DNA of 64,000 nt from Lysobacter sp. BMK333-48F3 (GCF_019733395.1 NZ_JAIHOO010000001.1:3844501-3908500); one strand, 5' to 3'. Positions 34,180-44,639 are shown, counted from the first letter of the stretch. The notes: generated from the sequence alone by a model not told the origin. Translations and numbers: made by a program.

Positions 34180-35538
34180 TCAGTCCAGCCGGTAGTCGCG
34201 CATGCGCTCGGCGACTGCGGACGACACCAGCCAGGGGCCGATGGTGTCGGCGCGGGCCATGCCGGCCTCGGTCAGGGCGATCAGTCCGTCCTGCGCTTCG
34301 GCCAGGCCGAGTTCGAACAGTTCGGCCAACTGCGGCAACTGCTGCAGGCAGTCGGCGCCGAAGCGCGCGCGGTAGTCGGCGCGGTCCAGGCCCGGCCGCA
34401 CCAGCAGCGACTGGATCGCATGGCGGCGCCGGCGTTCGTCCTGGTCCAGGGCGATGCCGTAGTCGGCGTACGCGAACGAAGCCTCGTCGCGGGCCAGATA
34501 GTGTTCGAGGATCTCGGCCACGCTGCGCCGGGCCACCCCGTACTCGCTGGAGTAATGCACGCCGCCGGTGTAGGAGCGCGCGCCGCAGCCGATCCCGACC
34601 ATGCCGTCGCTTTGGCAGCAATACACCGGCGCGGCGGCGTCGGGCGCGTGCGGGGCGCGGAACATGCGCATCGACACCTGGGTGTAGCCGGCGGCGAGCA
34701 GGCGCGCGCGGCCGGCTTCGTACAGGGCCAGGCGCGGGTCCAGCGGCTCGGCCTGCACGGCGAAACCCGGCTTGCCGCGCTTGCCTTCGATCCGGCCCAG
34801 CCCGGTCAGCGGGCGCACGTACAGCGGATACAGGTAGATCTCTTCCGGCTTATGCGCCAGCGCGCTGTCGATCGAGGCGACGAAGCTGGCCGCGCTCTGG
34901 CCGGCGATGCCGTAGATCAGGTCCAGGTTGAGCGTCGGCACGCCTTGTTCGCGGATGCAGGCGATCGCGGCTTCGACCACCTCGCGTTGCTGCGGCCGCA
35001 CCAGCGCGCGCACTTCGGCCTCGCTGAAGCTCTGGATGCCCATGCTGACCCGGTCGATGCCGGCGTCGCGGCACAGGCGCAGTTTTTCCGCATCGACGGT
35101 TTCCGGCGAGACCTCGATTCCGGCCGGGATCGAGCGCAGATCGATGTTGGCGTGACGCGTCACCATCTCGAACACCCGACCGAGCTGGGCGGCGTCCAGA
35201 TAGCTCGGAGTGCCGCCGCCGAGGGCGAAGCGGACGAAGCGGTGCTCGCCCAGCGCCGCGGCGGTGGCGCGCAACTGGCGTTCCATCTGCTGCAGATAGG
35301 CCTCGACCTGGGCCGGCGCCGGCCGCGCCAGCGCGAACAGATTGCAGAAGCCGCAGCGGTAGGAGCAGAACGGCACGTGCAGGTACAGGAACAGCGCCTC
35401 GCGGCGCTCCGCGGCCCACAGCTCGCTCAGCGGCCGCGCCGGTTGCAGCGGACGGTAGGCGGTCTTGTGCGGATACGAGTACGAATACGCCTGATAGGGC
35501 GGCAGCTGCAGCAGGTCGGCGAGAGTCGGGGCGGTCAT
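34180..35538 (-). CDS. STM4012-type HemN-like radical SAM protein
   Basis: 452 aa. The motif C58-SYR-C62-GF-C65-NLF is followed by GGGTPSY, the SAM-binding glycines, as in coproporphyrinogen dehydrogenase HemN and relatives. Other landmarks are EVSPETVDAEK, RVSMGIQSF and LNLDLIYGI. A HemW-like C-terminal domain follows. Despite HemN likeness, the context marks it as STM4012-type, of unknown reaction. Its start overlaps the stop of the hydrolase gene (ATGA). Confidence 0.88.
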   Translation of the reverse strand: MTAPTLADLLQLPPYQAYSYSYPHKTAYRPLQPARPLSELWAAERREALFLYLHVPFCSYRCGFCNLFALARPAPAQVEAYLQQMERQLRATAAALGEHRFVRFALGGGTPSYLDAAQLGRVFEMVTRHANIDLRSIPAGIEVSPETVDAEKLRLCRDAGIDRVSMGIQSFSEAEVRALVRPQQREVVEAAIACIREQGVPTLNLDLIYGIAGQSAASFVASIDSALAHKPEEIYLYPLYVRPLTGLGRIEGKRGKPGFAVQAEPLDPRLALYEAGRARLLAAGYTQVSMRMFRAPHAPDAAAPVYCCQSDGMVGIGCGARSYTGGVHYSSEYGVARRSVAEILEHYLARDEASFAYADYGIALDQDERRRRHAIQSLLVRPGLDRADYRARFGADCLQQLPQLAELFELGLAEAQDGLIALTEAGMARADTIGPWLVSSAVAERMRDYRLD

Positions 35539-36389
35539 GGATCGAGCAGGAAATGCGCGTAGGGCACGGTCATCACCGTGTCGTGGGCGAGGCGGTGGCC
35601 GTGGTAGCCGTCCTCGCCGTAGGCGGTGCCGTGGTCGGAGCAGACGATGGCGAAGGCGCCGCCGCGTTCGCGCAGGACGGCGAACAGCGGCGCCAGCGCG
35701 GCGTCGACGTAGCGCAGCGCGGCGCAGTGGCTGTCGTAGCCGTCGCGGGCCGCGTCGGGCAGGTAGTGGCGGTTGGGCTGGTGCAGGGCGGAGACGTTGA
35801 TGAAAGCGAAACAACGCCGCTCGCTCAGCTCGGGGCTGCGCAGGCGCTCGCAGGCCAGCGCGACCTGGCGCTCGGTCGAGTCCGGCGCGGTCACGCCGAA
35901 GCCCGGGTTCCAGTGGCTTTCGTCGAACAGGCCGGGGAACTGCGAGCCGAGCGGGTTGCGCTTGTTGAAGAAGCCGACCCCGCCCAGGCACAGGCTGTAG
36001 TAACCGAGGTCGCGCAAACCCGAAACGATGTCGGCGCGACCGCGCAGCACGCAGGTGCGCGCGTCGGTGGTTTCGCTGCCCTCGAACTCCAGCGCGAACA
36101 AACGCGGATGCGGTCCCGGCCGCGCCGGAGTCGGCAGGAAACCGGCGAAGAACGCCGCGTGCGCGGCATAGGTGAAGCTGCCGGGCGTGTGCCGGCGCTC
36201 CCAGCCGTCGGCCGGCAGCAGCGGCCCCAGCACCGGCAGTTCGCCGCGCTCGTAGCATTGCTGGGCGGCGTCGTAGCGCAGCGTGTCGAGAGTGATCAGC
36301 AACAGGTCGCGGCGGCCGACGATGGCGCGCATGTCGGGCGCGGCGGGGTCGAAGGCGACGGCGTCGGAACGGTCGGTGTGCAAGGTCAT
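35535..36389 (-). CDS. STM4013/SEN3800-type hydrolase, alkaline-phosphatase fold
   Basis: 284 aa. The core matches sulfatase/phosphomutase-type hydrolases: LLITLDTLRYDAA with metal ligand D35 and the nucleophile position T36, and CSDHGTAYGEDGYHGH as the second metal site. It therefore probably cleaves or transfers a phosphate or sulfate ester in the cytosol, since no signal peptide is present. It overlaps the STM4012-type gene by four bases and follows the ATP-grasp-like gene after 7 bases. Confidence 0.86.
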   Translation of the reverse strand: MTLHTDRSDAVAFDPAAPDMRAIVGRRDLLLITLDTLRYDAAQQCYERGELPVLGPLLPADGWERRHTPGSFTYAAHAAFFAGFLPTPARPGPHPRLFALEFEGSETTDARTCVLRGRADIVSGLRDLGYYSLCLGGVGFFNKRNPLGSQFPGLFDESHWNPGFGVTAPDSTERQVALACERLRSPELSERRCFAFINVSALHQPNRHYLPDAARDGYDSHCAALRYVDAALAPLFAVLRERGGAFAIVCSDHGTAYGEDGYHGHRLAHDTVMTVPYAHFLLDP

Positions 36390-36396
36390 GGTCGGA

Positions 36397-37518
36397 TCAG
36401 GCGGCGGCCAGCGGCGCGCTCGCGGGCGCAGTCAGCATGGCCTGGTCCTGGTAGGCGTCGCGGCCCTGCCAGAGCAGTTGCGGCAGCAGGTCGCCGAAGG
36501 CGTTGGCTTCCAGCACCCAACTGCGGCGTTCGCGCAGGATCAGGTCGAAGCCGATCATGCGGCTGCGCGGGAATGCTTGTGCGGCGCGTTCGACCGCGGT
36601 CTCCAGGGCTTGGGTCTGCGCCGGGTCGAGCCAGTCCTCGATCGCGCCGCGGCGGTTGCCCAGGTGCAGGTTGGTCAGCGGGCTGCGGCTGACCCGGGCC
36701 ACGCGCTGGCGCGCGCGGCCGTCCAGCGCGAGCGCGCGCAGGTCGTAGTGCGCGCCGGCGTCGTCGGGCGCGCGCGGCTTGGCGATCCAGCGTTCGGCGT
36801 AGGCGCCTTGCGCGGCCAGGGCGTCGATCAGGCGGGCGATCCGCAGGCCGTCGGTGTAGCGGCGCGGGCGCAGCGAGTTGTACAGGCGCAGGCCGCCGTC
36901 GCGTTCGACCGCTTCGACCGAGCCGTAGGCGACCTCGCGGCCGTCGCGATGGCGGCGGTAAGCCAGCACGCCGGCGCCGGAGGAGCCGTAGCGGGCCTTG
37001 ACGAAGACCCGGTCGCATTCGGCCTGGTCCAGGCGCCGGCGCAGCGAGTCGTAGCCTTCGATCGCGCCGAGCAAGGGCGGCACGCCGACGCCGGCGGCGA
37101 TCAGGCGCTGCTGGCAGACGAGCTTGTCGCTCATCGCGGCGATGTCGGCGGGCGGGTTGAGATAGCGCGGCGCGTCCGGCAGGCCGGCGAGCAGATCGGC
37201 GAAGCCGGCGTACCAGTGCTGCTGATGCGCCAGTTCGCCGTGTTCCAGCACGGTCGGCGCGGCGCCGGGGCCGCCGTGGCGGTGCCAGCCGCGTTCGATC
37301 AAGGCCGCGTGCAGGGCCGGCGCTTCGCCCGGCGATTCGAGCTTGACCAGCGCCTGCGGATGCGCGGCCAGCGCTTCGGCGGCCAGCTCGGGCCGTTGCA
37401 GCAGGTTGGCGTAGTCGACCACCGCCGCATCCAGGCCCTGCGCCTGCAGGGCCTGTCGCAGTCCCCGGATCCGCCGGCTGTCGCGCGGACCGAACAGCAG
37501 CCAGGGACGCGCCGGCAC
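36397..37518 (-). CDS. STM4014-type ATP-grasp-like protein
   Basis: 373 aa, GTG start. The ATP-binding stretch DRVFVKARYGSSGAGVLAYRR and the later IGFDLILRERRSWVLEANAFG with the metal-binding Asp/Glu-Asn resemble an ATP-grasp ligase (RimK or glutathione synthetase type). This suggests it joins a carboxylate to an amine, perhaps on a peptide. No member has a known substrate. It is the second gene of the five-gene set. Confidence 0.8.
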   Translation of the reverse strand: MPARPWLLFGPRDSRRIRGLRQALQAQGLDAAVVDYANLLQRPELAAEALAAHPQALVKLESPGEAPALHAALIERGWHRHGGPGAAPTVLEHGELAHQQHWYAGFADLLAGLPDAPRYLNPPADIAAMSDKLVCQQRLIAAGVGVPPLLGAIEGYDSLRRRLDQAECDRVFVKARYGSSGAGVLAYRRHRDGREVAYGSVEAVERDGGLRLYNSLRPRRYTDGLRIARLIDALAAQGAYAERWIAKPRAPDDAGAHYDLRALALDGRARQRVARVSRSPLTNLHLGNRRGAIEDWLDPAQTQALETAVERAAQAFPRSRMIGFDLILRERRSWVLEANAFGDLLPQLLWQGRDAYQDQAMLTAPASAPLAAA

Positions 37519-37522
37519 GGGC

Positions 37523-38434
37523 TTACTCGGCGACCGCGACGTAACGCTCGCCGTCGTCTTCTTCTTCGTGCTCTTCCAGCACCACGGTGCACGGCAGCGC
37601 GGCCAGCTTGGCCTGCCATTCCGGCGAGATGTAGTGGTGGCTCAGGTCGATGCGTTCGATCGAGCCCAGGTGCGGGCTTTCGCACAGCGCCTGCGCGCCG
37701 ACGTCGCCGATCGTGCCCAGCGACAGGTCCAGGGTCTGCAGCGTGGCCAGCCACGGCTGTTGCGCCAGCCACACCGCCAGTTCGTCGGCGATGCTGGCGT
37801 TGCGCAGGCCCAGGTAGCGCAGCTGGCCCGGCTGCAGCGAGGCCAGCAGCCGTTGATAGGTGTCCAGATTGCCGTCGAAGCCGTAGTCGTCGCTGCCCAG
37901 CCACAGTTCCAGGTGGCGCAGCGCCGGCAGCTTGGAGCCGGCCAGGGCGTCGACGATCTTCGACGGCAGGCCGCCGCATTCGATCGCCAGTTCCTGCAGC
38001 TGGGCGTGGTCGAAAGCCTGCAGTTCCAGGTTGCTGGAGCCGCGGATGCGCAGCGATTCCAGTTGCGGGTAGGCGGCCAGCAGCGGGTTGTAGGCGGCCT
38101 GGATGATCCAGGAGATCTCGCAGTCCTCGTAGGTCATGTCGCCGACGAACAGGCCCTTGAGCGCGCCGAACTCGGCGCGGCGCTCGATCAGCGCGTCCAG
38201 ATAGCCGGTCGGGCCTTCGTCGTGGGCCTCGCTCCAGGGGCCGATCACCAGCGCCTGGATCGAATCCGCCGGCACCTGCGTCAGCAGCTCGGCGAACAGC
38301 TCGCCCTGGCTCTCTTCGCTGTCGTAATCCTGGTGCAGGCGGTAGACGACGTCGCCGCCCTCGGCCTGGCCGCCCTTGCTGAAGTTGACGATGCGCTTGC
38401 CGCGATAGAACTGCGAATACTCGCCGATGGCCAC
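37523..38434 (-). CDS. STM4015-type leucine-rich protein
   Basis: 303 aa. I chose GTG 38434 because AAGGAGG lies six bases upstream. It contains repeated leucine-rich units such as LESLRIRGSSNLELQAF, LRHLELWLGSDDYG, LRYLGLRNASI, and LQTLDLSLGTIGDVGAQAL, about 25 residues each, forming a ribonuclease-inhibitor-like solenoid that usually binds another protein. It is the first gene of the STM4011-4015 set, so it may present or recognise the target. Confidence 0.83.
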   Translation of the reverse strand: MAIGEYSQFYRGKRIVNFSKGGQAEGGDVVYRLHQDYDSEESQGELFAELLTQVPADSIQALVIGPWSEAHDEGPTGYLDALIERRAEFGALKGLFVGDMTYEDCEISWIIQAAYNPLLAAYPQLESLRIRGSSNLELQAFDHAQLQELAIECGGLPSKIVDALAGSKLPALRHLELWLGSDDYGFDGNLDTYQRLLASLQPGQLRYLGLRNASIADELAVWLAQQPWLATLQTLDLSLGTIGDVGAQALCESPHLGSIERIDLSHHYISPEWQAKLAALPCTVVLEEHEEEDDGERYVAVAE

Positions 38435-38513
38435 GGTAGGCCTCCTTGCCGAAATTGGATCAAGCATACCCGTGCGCGGCGACCGCCGTCACGGTGCGGC
38501 GCGCCGCCGCGGC

Positions 38514-41500
38514 TCAATGGAAGTCGCGCGAATGGGTGCTGAGGTTGCCGAGCAGGGCGGTCAGGTCTTCCATGCGCGAGACGATCAGGTGCTGGACGCC
38601 GTCGACGCGCTCCAGGCGGGCGTCGATCGCCATCAGCCGCGCCTCGACCAGGACCCGGCGCTGGCGCTGGGCCAGGTCGCGCCAGACCACCGCATTGACC
38701 GTGCCGTCCTCGTCTTCGAGGCTGAGGAAGGTGACCCCGGCCGAGGTCTCGGGGTGCTGGCGCACCGTCACCAGTCCGGCGAAGCGCACCCGGCTGCCGT
38801 TCGCGGCCTGGGCCAGCTGCGAGGAGCGTCGGCAGCGCCGCGCGTGCAGGGCGCTGCGCAACAGCGACAGCGGGTGGCGGCCGAGGGTGGTGCCGAGCAA
38901 TGCGTAGTCGGCGCGCACGTCCTCGCCGGCGCTGGGCAGCGGCAGCGCCACCGGCGCCTCGTCGCGGGCCACGCCGGCGAACAGCGGCAACTGGGTATCG
39001 ACCCCGGCCACCGCCCAGCGCGCGCGGTGGCGGTGCCCGGCCAGCGCGCGCAGGGCGCCCGAATCGGCCAGCAAGGCGCGCACCCGCGCGTCCAGCGCCG
39101 CGCGCGCGCACAGGTCGTCGACGTCGCGCCACGGCGCCTGCGCGCGCGCGTCGCTGATCCGCTCGGCCGAGGCCTCGTCGAAGCCGGAGATCAGGCGCAG
39201 GCCCATCCGGATCGCATGCGGGTGCTTGCCGCCGCTGCGGCCGGGCAGGGCCTCCAGGGTGCAGTCCCAATCGCTGTAGCGCACGTCCACCGGCAACACC
39301 GTGACGCCGTGGCGGCGCGCGTCGTGCAGGATCTGGCCGTGGGTGTAGAAACCCATCGGCGCCGAATTGATCACCCCGCAGGCGAACGCGGCCGGGTGGT
39401 AATGCTTGAGCCAGCAGCTGACGTAGGCGATCAGGGCGAAGCTGGCGGCGTGCGATTCGGGGAAGCCGTAGCTGCCGAAGCCCTTGATCTGCTCGAAGAT
39501 GCGGTGGGCGAAGTCTTCGCTGTAGCCGCGCTTCAACATCCCCGCGCGCAGTTTCTCGCGATGCGGCTCCAGCCCGCCGTGGCGCTTCCAGGCCGCCATC
39601 GAGCGGCGCAGCTGGTCGGCCTCGCCGGGCAGATAGCCCGCGGCGACGATCGCGATCTGCATTACCTGCTCCTGGAACAGCGGCACGCCGAGGGTGCGCT
39701 TGAGCACCTCGCGCAGCGCATCGGAGGGATATTCGACCAGTTCCGGATGCTTGCGCCGCTGCAGGTAGGGATTGACCATGTCGCCCTGGATCGGGCCCGG
39801 CCGCACGATCGCGATCTCGATCACCAGGTCGTAGAAGCAGCGCGGCCGCAGCCGCGGCAGCATCGACATCTGCGCGCGCGATTCGATCTGGAACACGCCG
39901 ATGGTGTCGGCCTCGCAGATCATCCCGTACACCGCCGGGTCGTCGCCGCCGGCGTTGATCGAGCTCATGCTCAGTTCGCCCACGCCCTGGGCCTTGAGCG
40001 TGGCCAGGGTCTTGCGGATCGCGGTCAGCATGCCCAGGGCCAGGCAGTCGACCTTGAGCAGGCCCATGGCGTCGAGGTCGTCCTTGTCCCACTGCACCAC
40101 GGTGCGCCCGTCCATGGCCGCGTTCTCGACCGGCACCAGGGTGTGCAGCGGGCGCTCGGAGATCACGAAGCCGCCCGGATGCTGCGACAGGTGGCGCGGG
40201 AAGCCGCCGTCGACCAGCAGCGCGCTCAGGCCCACCACCTTGCGCAGCAGCGGCGAGTCGGGGTCGAAGCCGCGCTCGCGCAGATGCTCGGGCAGGGGCA
40301 CGTCCTCGCTCCAGCGGTCCAGGGTGCGCGCCAGCTCGCCGATCTGGTCCTGCGGCATGCCCAGCGCGGCGGCGATGTTGCGCACCGCGCTGCGGCCGCG
40401 GTAGCTGATCGCCACCGCGGTCAGCGCGGCGCGCTCGCGGCCGTAGCGTTCGAACACATACTGCAGCACTTCCTCGCGGCGCTGGTGTTCGAAGTCGACG
40501 TCGATGTCGGGCGGCTCGTTGCGTTCCACCGACATGAAGCGCTCGAACAGCATGCCCATCCGGGTCGGGTCGATCTCGGTGATGCCCAGGGCGTAGCAGA
40601 CGATGGAATTGGCCGCCGAGCCGCGGCCCTGGCAGAGGATCTTCTCGCGCCGGGCGAATTCGACGATGTCGTGCACGGTGAGAAAGTAGGACTCGTATTC
40701 GAGTTTTTCGATGATGCCCAACTCGTGCGCGATCTGGCGCTGCGAGTCCTCGGGAACGCCTTGCGGCCAGCGCCGCAGCGCGCTGCGCGCGACCAGCTTG
40801 GGCAGCCAGCTCTTCGGCGTCTCGCCGGCCGGCACCAACTCGTGCGGGTACTGGTAGTCCAGGCCCTGTTTCAGGTCGAACCGGCAGCGCTCGGCGATGC
40901 GCAGGGTTTCGTCGAGCAGTTCGCGCGGATAGATCGCCGCCAGGGCCTTGCGGATGCGCAGATGGCGTTCGCCGTTCGGGAACAGGCGCCGGCCGGCTTC
41001 GGCGACGGTGCAGCGGTGGCGGATCGCGGTCATCACGTCCTGCAGGGCGCGGCGGCCGCGTTCGTGCATGTGCACGTCGCCCGCGGCGACGCAGGGCAGA
41101 CCGTGCCGCGCGGCCAGGTCCCGCAACGCGGCCAGGCGCGCGTCGTCGTCGGCCCCGCGGTGCAGGCCGACCGCGACCCACAGCCGGCCGCCGAAGCGTT
41201 GCCGCAGCCAGGCCGCATGGGCCGCGTCGCGCTCGTCGCCGTCGGGCAACCACAGCGCCAGCAGGCCGTCGCAGCGGCCGTCGAAGTCTTCGCCCAGGCT
41301 GCGGTACTCGCCCTTGCCGGCGCGACGGCGGGCGAGGGTGATCAGGCCGCACAGGCTGGCGTAGCCGGCGTCGCGCTCGACCAGCAGCACCAGCTTAGGC
41401 CCGCCGTGGACGCGGATCTCGCTGCCGACGATCAGCGCCACGCCGGTGTCGCGCGCGGCCTGCCAGGCGCGCACGATCCCGGCCAGGGTGCATTCGTCGG

Positions 41501-41666
41501 TGATCGCCAGGGCGCGGTAGCCCAGGTCGCGGGCGCGTTCGAACAACTCCTGCGCGACCGAGGCGCCGCGCTGGAAACTGAAGGCCGACAGGCAATGCAG
41601 CTCGGCGTAATCGGGCAGGGGATCGGCCGCGCCTGCGCGGTCGTTTGCGGCGAACGGCGCGTTCAT
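38514..41666 (-). CDS. dnaE2: Error-prone DNA polymerase DnaE2 (ImuC)
   Basis: 1050 aa. It is a C-family polymerase for damage-induced translesion synthesis. The N-terminal PHP domain begins at [20 protein letters not shown]. The active site includes [18 protein letters not shown] and the Asp-rich [10 protein letters not shown] (two of the catalytic acids). The C-terminal OB-fold has [19 protein letters not shown]. The ATG at 41666 overlaps the imuB stop by four bases. It is the last gene of the lexA-imuA-imuB-dnaE2 set. Confidence 0.95.
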   Translation of the reverse strand: MNAPFAANDRAGAADPLPDYAELHCLSAFSFQRGASVAQELFERARDLGYRALAITDECTLAGIVRAWQAARDTGVALIVGSEIRVHGGPKLVLLVERDAGYASLCGLITLARRRAGKGEYRSLGEDFDGRCDGLLALWLPDGDERDAAHAAWLRQRFGGRLWVAVGLHRGADDDARLAALRDLAARHGLPCVAAGDVHMHERGRRALQDVMTAIRHRCTVAEAGRRLFPNGERHLRIRKALAAIYPRELLDETLRIAERCRFDLKQGLDYQYPHELVPAGETPKSWLPKLVARSALRRWPQGVPEDSQRQIAHELGIIEKLEYESYFLTVHDIVEFARREKILCQGRGSAANSIVCYALGITEIDPTRMGMLFERFMSVERNEPPDIDVDFEHQRREEVLQYVFERYGRERAALTAVAISYRGRSAVRNIAAALGMPQDQIGELARTLDRWSEDVPLPEHLRERGFDPDSPLLRKVVGLSALLVDGGFPRHLSQHPGGFVISERPLHTLVPVENAAMDGRTVVQWDKDDLDAMGLLKVDCLALGMLTAIRKTLATLKAQGVGELSMSSINAGGDDPAVYGMICEADTIGVFQIESRAQMSMLPRLRPRCFYDLVIEIAIVRPGPIQGDMVNPYLQRRKHPELVEYPSDALREVLKRTLGVPLFQEQVMQIAIVAAGYLPGEADQLRRSMAAWKRHGGLEPHREKLRAGMLKRGYSEDFAHRIFEQIKGFGSYGFPESHAASFALIAYVSCWLKHYHPAAFACGVINSAPMGFYTHGQILHDARRHGVTVLPVDVRYSDWDCTLEALPGRSGGKHPHAIRMGLRLISGFDEASAERISDARAQAPWRDVDDLCARAALDARVRALLADSGALRALAGHRHRARWAVAGVDTQLPLFAGVARDEAPVALPLPSAGEDVRADYALLGTTLGRHPLSLLRSALHARRCRRSSQLAQAANGSRVRFAGLVTVRQHPETSAGVTFLSLEDEDGTVNAVVWRDLAQRQRRVLVEARLMAIDARLERVDGVQHLIVSRMEDLTALLGNLSTHSRDFH

Positions 41667-43138
41667 GCGAACCAGCCGTGCAGCAGGAACTCGCCGTCGC
41701 CGCCGGCATCGCGGTAGGCCCAGCCGCGCTGGCCGCGCGCGGTCTCGACCAGGTAATAGTCGCGGCGCACGTCGTCCTCGTCCCACCAGCCCGATTCGAT
41801 CCGCTCCGGTCCGGCCAGCACGCGCAGGCCCGGATCGCGCAGCGGCACGGGTTCGTCCAGCAGCCAGCCCGGGCGCGGCGGCAAGGGTTCGACCGCCGCT
41901 TCCGCGCGCGGCGCCGGCGCATCGCCCGGCAGCGCGCGCCAGGCGCGTTCGGGACGGTGCTCGGCTTGCACCGCCAGGCCGGACACGGCCTCGTCGCCGA
42001 GTCGGGCGCGCAGGCGTTCGCGCAACTGGTCCCAGGGCACGGCCTGCTGCGTTCGCGGATCGAACAGGTCGCGCCGCGCCGGCACGAACGGCGGCAATTC
42101 TTCGGCGAGCAGGCGCAGGCCGATCGCCGGCGCCGGCAGTTGCGCCTGCTGCAGGCGGCCGCGGGCGAGTTCGAACAGCATCGCCGGGTCGCGCTCCGGC
42201 GCGAGCAGGCCGACCGCGACCTCGGTCTGGCGATGGCTGCGGCCGTGCAGGCCGGGCTCGTGTTCCAGCACCAGCACGAAGCGCGCCACGCCGCCGTCGC
42301 GGCCGGCCAGGTAGGCGGCCAGGTCGGCGGTCAGCCGGCGCAAGGGGAACAGCAGGGCCTGGCTGGATTCGACTTCGTGGCCGAGTTCGATCCGCGCTTC
42401 GAAACGGTCGGCCGGCTGGAAATAACGCAGCGGCGGCGCATCCAGGCCGCGCAACGCATCCAGATGGGTCAGCACCGCCGCGCCGAAGCGTCGCCCCAGC
42501 GGCGCGCGCGGCAACGCGAACAGCGCGCCGAGCCGGTGCAGCCCCATGCGTTGCAGCGCCTGCACGGTGTCGGCGTCGAAGCCGCTGCGTTCGATCGGCA
42601 GCTGCGCCAGCGCCGCTTCCAGGTGCGCGTCGTCGACCGCGGCGTGCTCGATCGCGGCGTGCTCGATCACGACATGTTCGCTGAGGTTGCTCAGCACCCG
42701 CGCCGCGTGCGGGTTCGGCGCGGCGACGATGCGATGGCGGAAGCCCAGTTCGTGCAGTTCGCTGCCCAGGCGCTGGCGCAACTGCGGCCAGGGTCCGAAC
42801 AGGGCGCGGCTGCGGCCGACCTCCAGCACCACGGCGTGGGCGAATTCGGTGCTGACCTGGGAGCTGTAGCGATAGGCCCAGGCGGCGAGCAACTGGCGTG
42901 CGCGCTCGGTGCCGTCGGGGTCGTGGTCGACGGTGTCGAAGCCGTCGGCGATGGCCTGGGCCGCGATCAGCGACATGCCGGGCTTGAGCCCGAGCGCGCG
43001 CGCGGCGGCGTTGACCGCGTACAGGCGACGGCGCGCGCGCGGGCCGTCGACCAGGGCCAGCGCGCGCTGCGGCTGGGCGCGCTGGCGCAGTACCACGTCC
43101 AGCGCGAGTTGCGGCAACAGCAGGCAGGCCCAGCGCAC
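41663..43138 (-). CDS. imuB: ImuB, Y-family polymerase-like mutasome protein
   Basis: 491 aa, GTG start with GAGGA eight bases upstream. The N-terminal part matches the palm and fingers of Y-family polymerases, and the start [13 protein letters not shown] replaces the acidic catalytic motif, as in other ImuB proteins. Such proteins lack polymerase activity and instead link DnaE2 to the beta clamp. A C-terminal segment (FLLHGWFA ending) matches the family end. The start is 10 bases after the imuA stop. Confidence 0.92.
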   Translation of the reverse strand: MRWACLLLPQLALDVVLRQRAQPQRALALVDGPRARRRLYAVNAAARALGLKPGMSLIAAQAIADGFDTVDHDPDGTERARQLLAAWAYRYSSQVSTEFAHAVVLEVGRSRALFGPWPQLRQRLGSELHELGFRHRIVAAPNPHAARVLSNLSEHVVIEHAAIEHAAVDDAHLEAALAQLPIERSGFDADTVQALQRMGLHRLGALFALPRAPLGRRFGAAVLTHLDALRGLDAPPLRYFQPADRFEARIELGHEVESSQALLFPLRRLTADLAAYLAGRDGGVARFVLVLEHEPGLHGRSHRQTEVAVGLLAPERDPAMLFELARGRLQQAQLPAPAIGLRLLAEELPPFVPARRDLFDPRTQQAVPWDQLRERLRARLGDEAVSGLAVQAEHRPERAWRALPGDAPAPRAEAAVEPLPPRPGWLLDEPVPLRDPGLRVLAGPERIESGWWDEDDVRRDYYLVETARGQRGWAYRDAGGDGEFLLHGWFA

Positions 43139-43148
43139 GGCGGCGTCC

Positions 43149-43916
43149 TCAGCGGCGCGGCAGGGCGACGACGCTGGCGCCGGCGTTGCCGATGTTCGCG
43201 GGGGCGATGGGGCGGTCGTCCAGGCGGTCGTCCAGACGAATCGGCCCGGCCGCCGGCGCGAGGTCGGCATGGGAGGCATGCGGAAACGCGATCGGCCGGG
43301 TCGGCGCGTTGCCGCCGCGGCACTTGAGCACGCGCAACTGGCGCGGCGCGGCGTCGATGGCGATGCGCAGCGCGGCCGGCGAGGCGTTGCGCGCCGCGCC
43401 CGCATCGCGCATCACGAAGCCCAGGCATTGCCCGGTTTCGGCCGCGACCTGCAGCCGGCGCAGAGCGCGGTCGTCGGCGCGTTGCGGCCAGCACAGCACC
43501 GCCGCGCAGGCGCCCGAACGCAGGCATTGTTCGGCGGCCCACAGCGCCTCGCGCGCCGACGCGCGCACCCATTGCAGGCGCGACAAGCTCACCCCGGCGT
43601 TGCGCCAGGCCGGCGCGTACGGCAGCAGCGGCGGATCGACCAGGGCGATCATGCGTGCGGCCTGCGAAGACTGTGCCTGCGACGACTGGGCCTGCGAAAG
43701 CCGCGCCAACGCCGGCCACAGCAGTTCCAGTTCGCCGACCCCGGGCATCGGCAGCAGCAATTCGCTGAGCGCGGCCTCGGGCCAACCGCCGCTGGGCAGG
43801 GCGGCATCGAGCTCGGCCAGGCCGGTGGGCTGGGACGAAGGCGCGCGCTGCGCCGGCTGGCCGCGCCACAGCCGGCGCGCGTCGATCAGACCGTCGAGGG
43901 CGACCAGCTTGCCCAT
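43149..43916 (-). CDS. imuA: ImuA, SOS mutasome accessory protein
   Basis: 255 aa. ImuA proteins are RecA/SulA-like. The LPSGGWPEAALSELLLP region corresponds to the RecA-like Walker A position but lacks the GKT of a working loop. A SQAQSSQAQSSQA tract near residues 74-86 is a short coding repeat. It is needed with ImuB and DnaE2 for mutagenic repair. Its start is 5 bases from the lexA stop, so all four SOS genes probably share one transcript. Confidence 0.9.
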   Translation of the reverse strand: MGKLVALDGLIDARRLWRGQPAQRAPSSQPTGLAELDAALPSGGWPEAALSELLLPMPGVGELELLWPALARLSQAQSSQAQSSQAARMIALVDPPLLPYAPAWRNAGVSLSRLQWVRASAREALWAAEQCLRSGACAAVLCWPQRADDRALRRLQVAAETGQCLGFVMRDAGAARNASPAALRIAIDAAPRQLRVLKCRGGNAPTRPIAFPHASHADLAPAAGPIRLDDRLDDRPIAPANIGNAGASVVALPRR

Positions 43917-43921
43917 CGGCC

Positions 43922-44599
43922 TCAGCCCCCGCGCACCAGGCCGCAGTACAGGCCTTCGATGGCGAAATCGGCGTCGGCCGGGACCCGGATCGGCGCGTAG
44001 TCGGGATTGCGCGGCAGCAGTTCGATGCCGTCGGCGCCGATGCTCAAGCGCTTGATGGTGATCTCCTCGCCGATCCGCGCGACCACGACCTGACCGTGGC
44101 GCGCTTCGGAAGTGCGGTGCACCGCGACCAGGTCGCCGTCGAAGATGCCGTCCTCGCGCATCGAGTCGCCGCGTACCCGCAGCAGATAGTCCGGGCGCGG
44201 CGAGAACAGGCTGCGGTCGACCAGGACGTGGCGCTCGATGTCGGCGTCGGCGCCGATCGGCGCGCCCGCGGCGACCCGGCCGAGCAGAGGCAGGGCGTCG
44301 CGCGTCGGCGCGTCGGCGAGATAGGCGTCGCTGTCGTCGAAGCCGGCTGGGACCAGACCGGCCTCGACCAGCCCGGCCTCGACCAGCCCGGCCGGCAACA
44401 GGCGGATGCCGCGCGCGCGGCCCGGGCGCAGTTCGATCAGCCCCTGCGCCTGCAAGGCCTGCAGGTGGTAGCCGGCGGAGCGGTTCTGGCGGAAGCCGAA
44501 GCGCGCGCAGATTTCCTGCTGCGAAGGCGGCAGGCCGTCGGCGGCGATGCGCTGGTGCAGGTAGACGAGCAGGGCGCGGCGGAGGTCGGTGAGGCTCAT
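43922..44599 (-). CDS. lexA: LexA repressor
   Basis: 225 aa, slightly long. The N-terminal winged HTH includes LPPSQQEICARFGFRQNRSAGYHLQALQAQGL. The self-cleavage site is A111-G112 (VAAGAP), with catalytic S146 (GDSMREDG) and K183 (ITIKR). The linker between domains carries three near-copies of the five-residue unit GLVEA/GLVPA (residues 71-86), which is unusual. It heads the imuA-imuB-dnaE2 set and sits beside its own operator. Xanthomonads often have two LexA proteins; this type controls the mutasome. Confidence 0.93.
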   Translation of the reverse strand: MSLTDLRRALLVYLHQRIAADGLPPSQQEICARFGFRQNRSAGYHLQALQAQGLIELRPGRARGIRLLPAGLVEAGLVEAGLVPAGFDDSDAYLADAPTRDALPLLGRVAAGAPIGADADIERHVLVDRSLFSPRPDYLLRVRGDSMREDGIFDGDLVAVHRTSEARHGQVVVARIGEEITIKRLSIGADGIELLPRNPDYAPIRVPADADFAIEGLYCGLVRGG

Positions 44600-44600
44600 G

Positions 44601-44614
44601 TACTAATTTTAGTA
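44601..44614. promoter_or_regulatory. LexA box of the SOS cassette
   Basis: TACTAATTTTAGTA is a perfect palindrome (TACTAA, two bases, TTAGTA) one base upstream of the lexA start codon. It differs from the E. coli CTG-N10-CAG box but resembles TTAG/TACTA-type boxes reported for Xanthomonas and Xylella. Autoregulation of the four-gene unit is expected. Confidence 0.7.
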
Positions 44615-44639
44615 ATAAGTCGGCGCGCCGGTAAGACGG

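Noticed and set aside
38427..41717. 1096-aa plus-strand frame
   Set aside because: It lies entirely antisense to dnaE2, is rich in Ala/Arg/Gly/Val/Gln as GC-rich shadow frames are, and shows no family motif.
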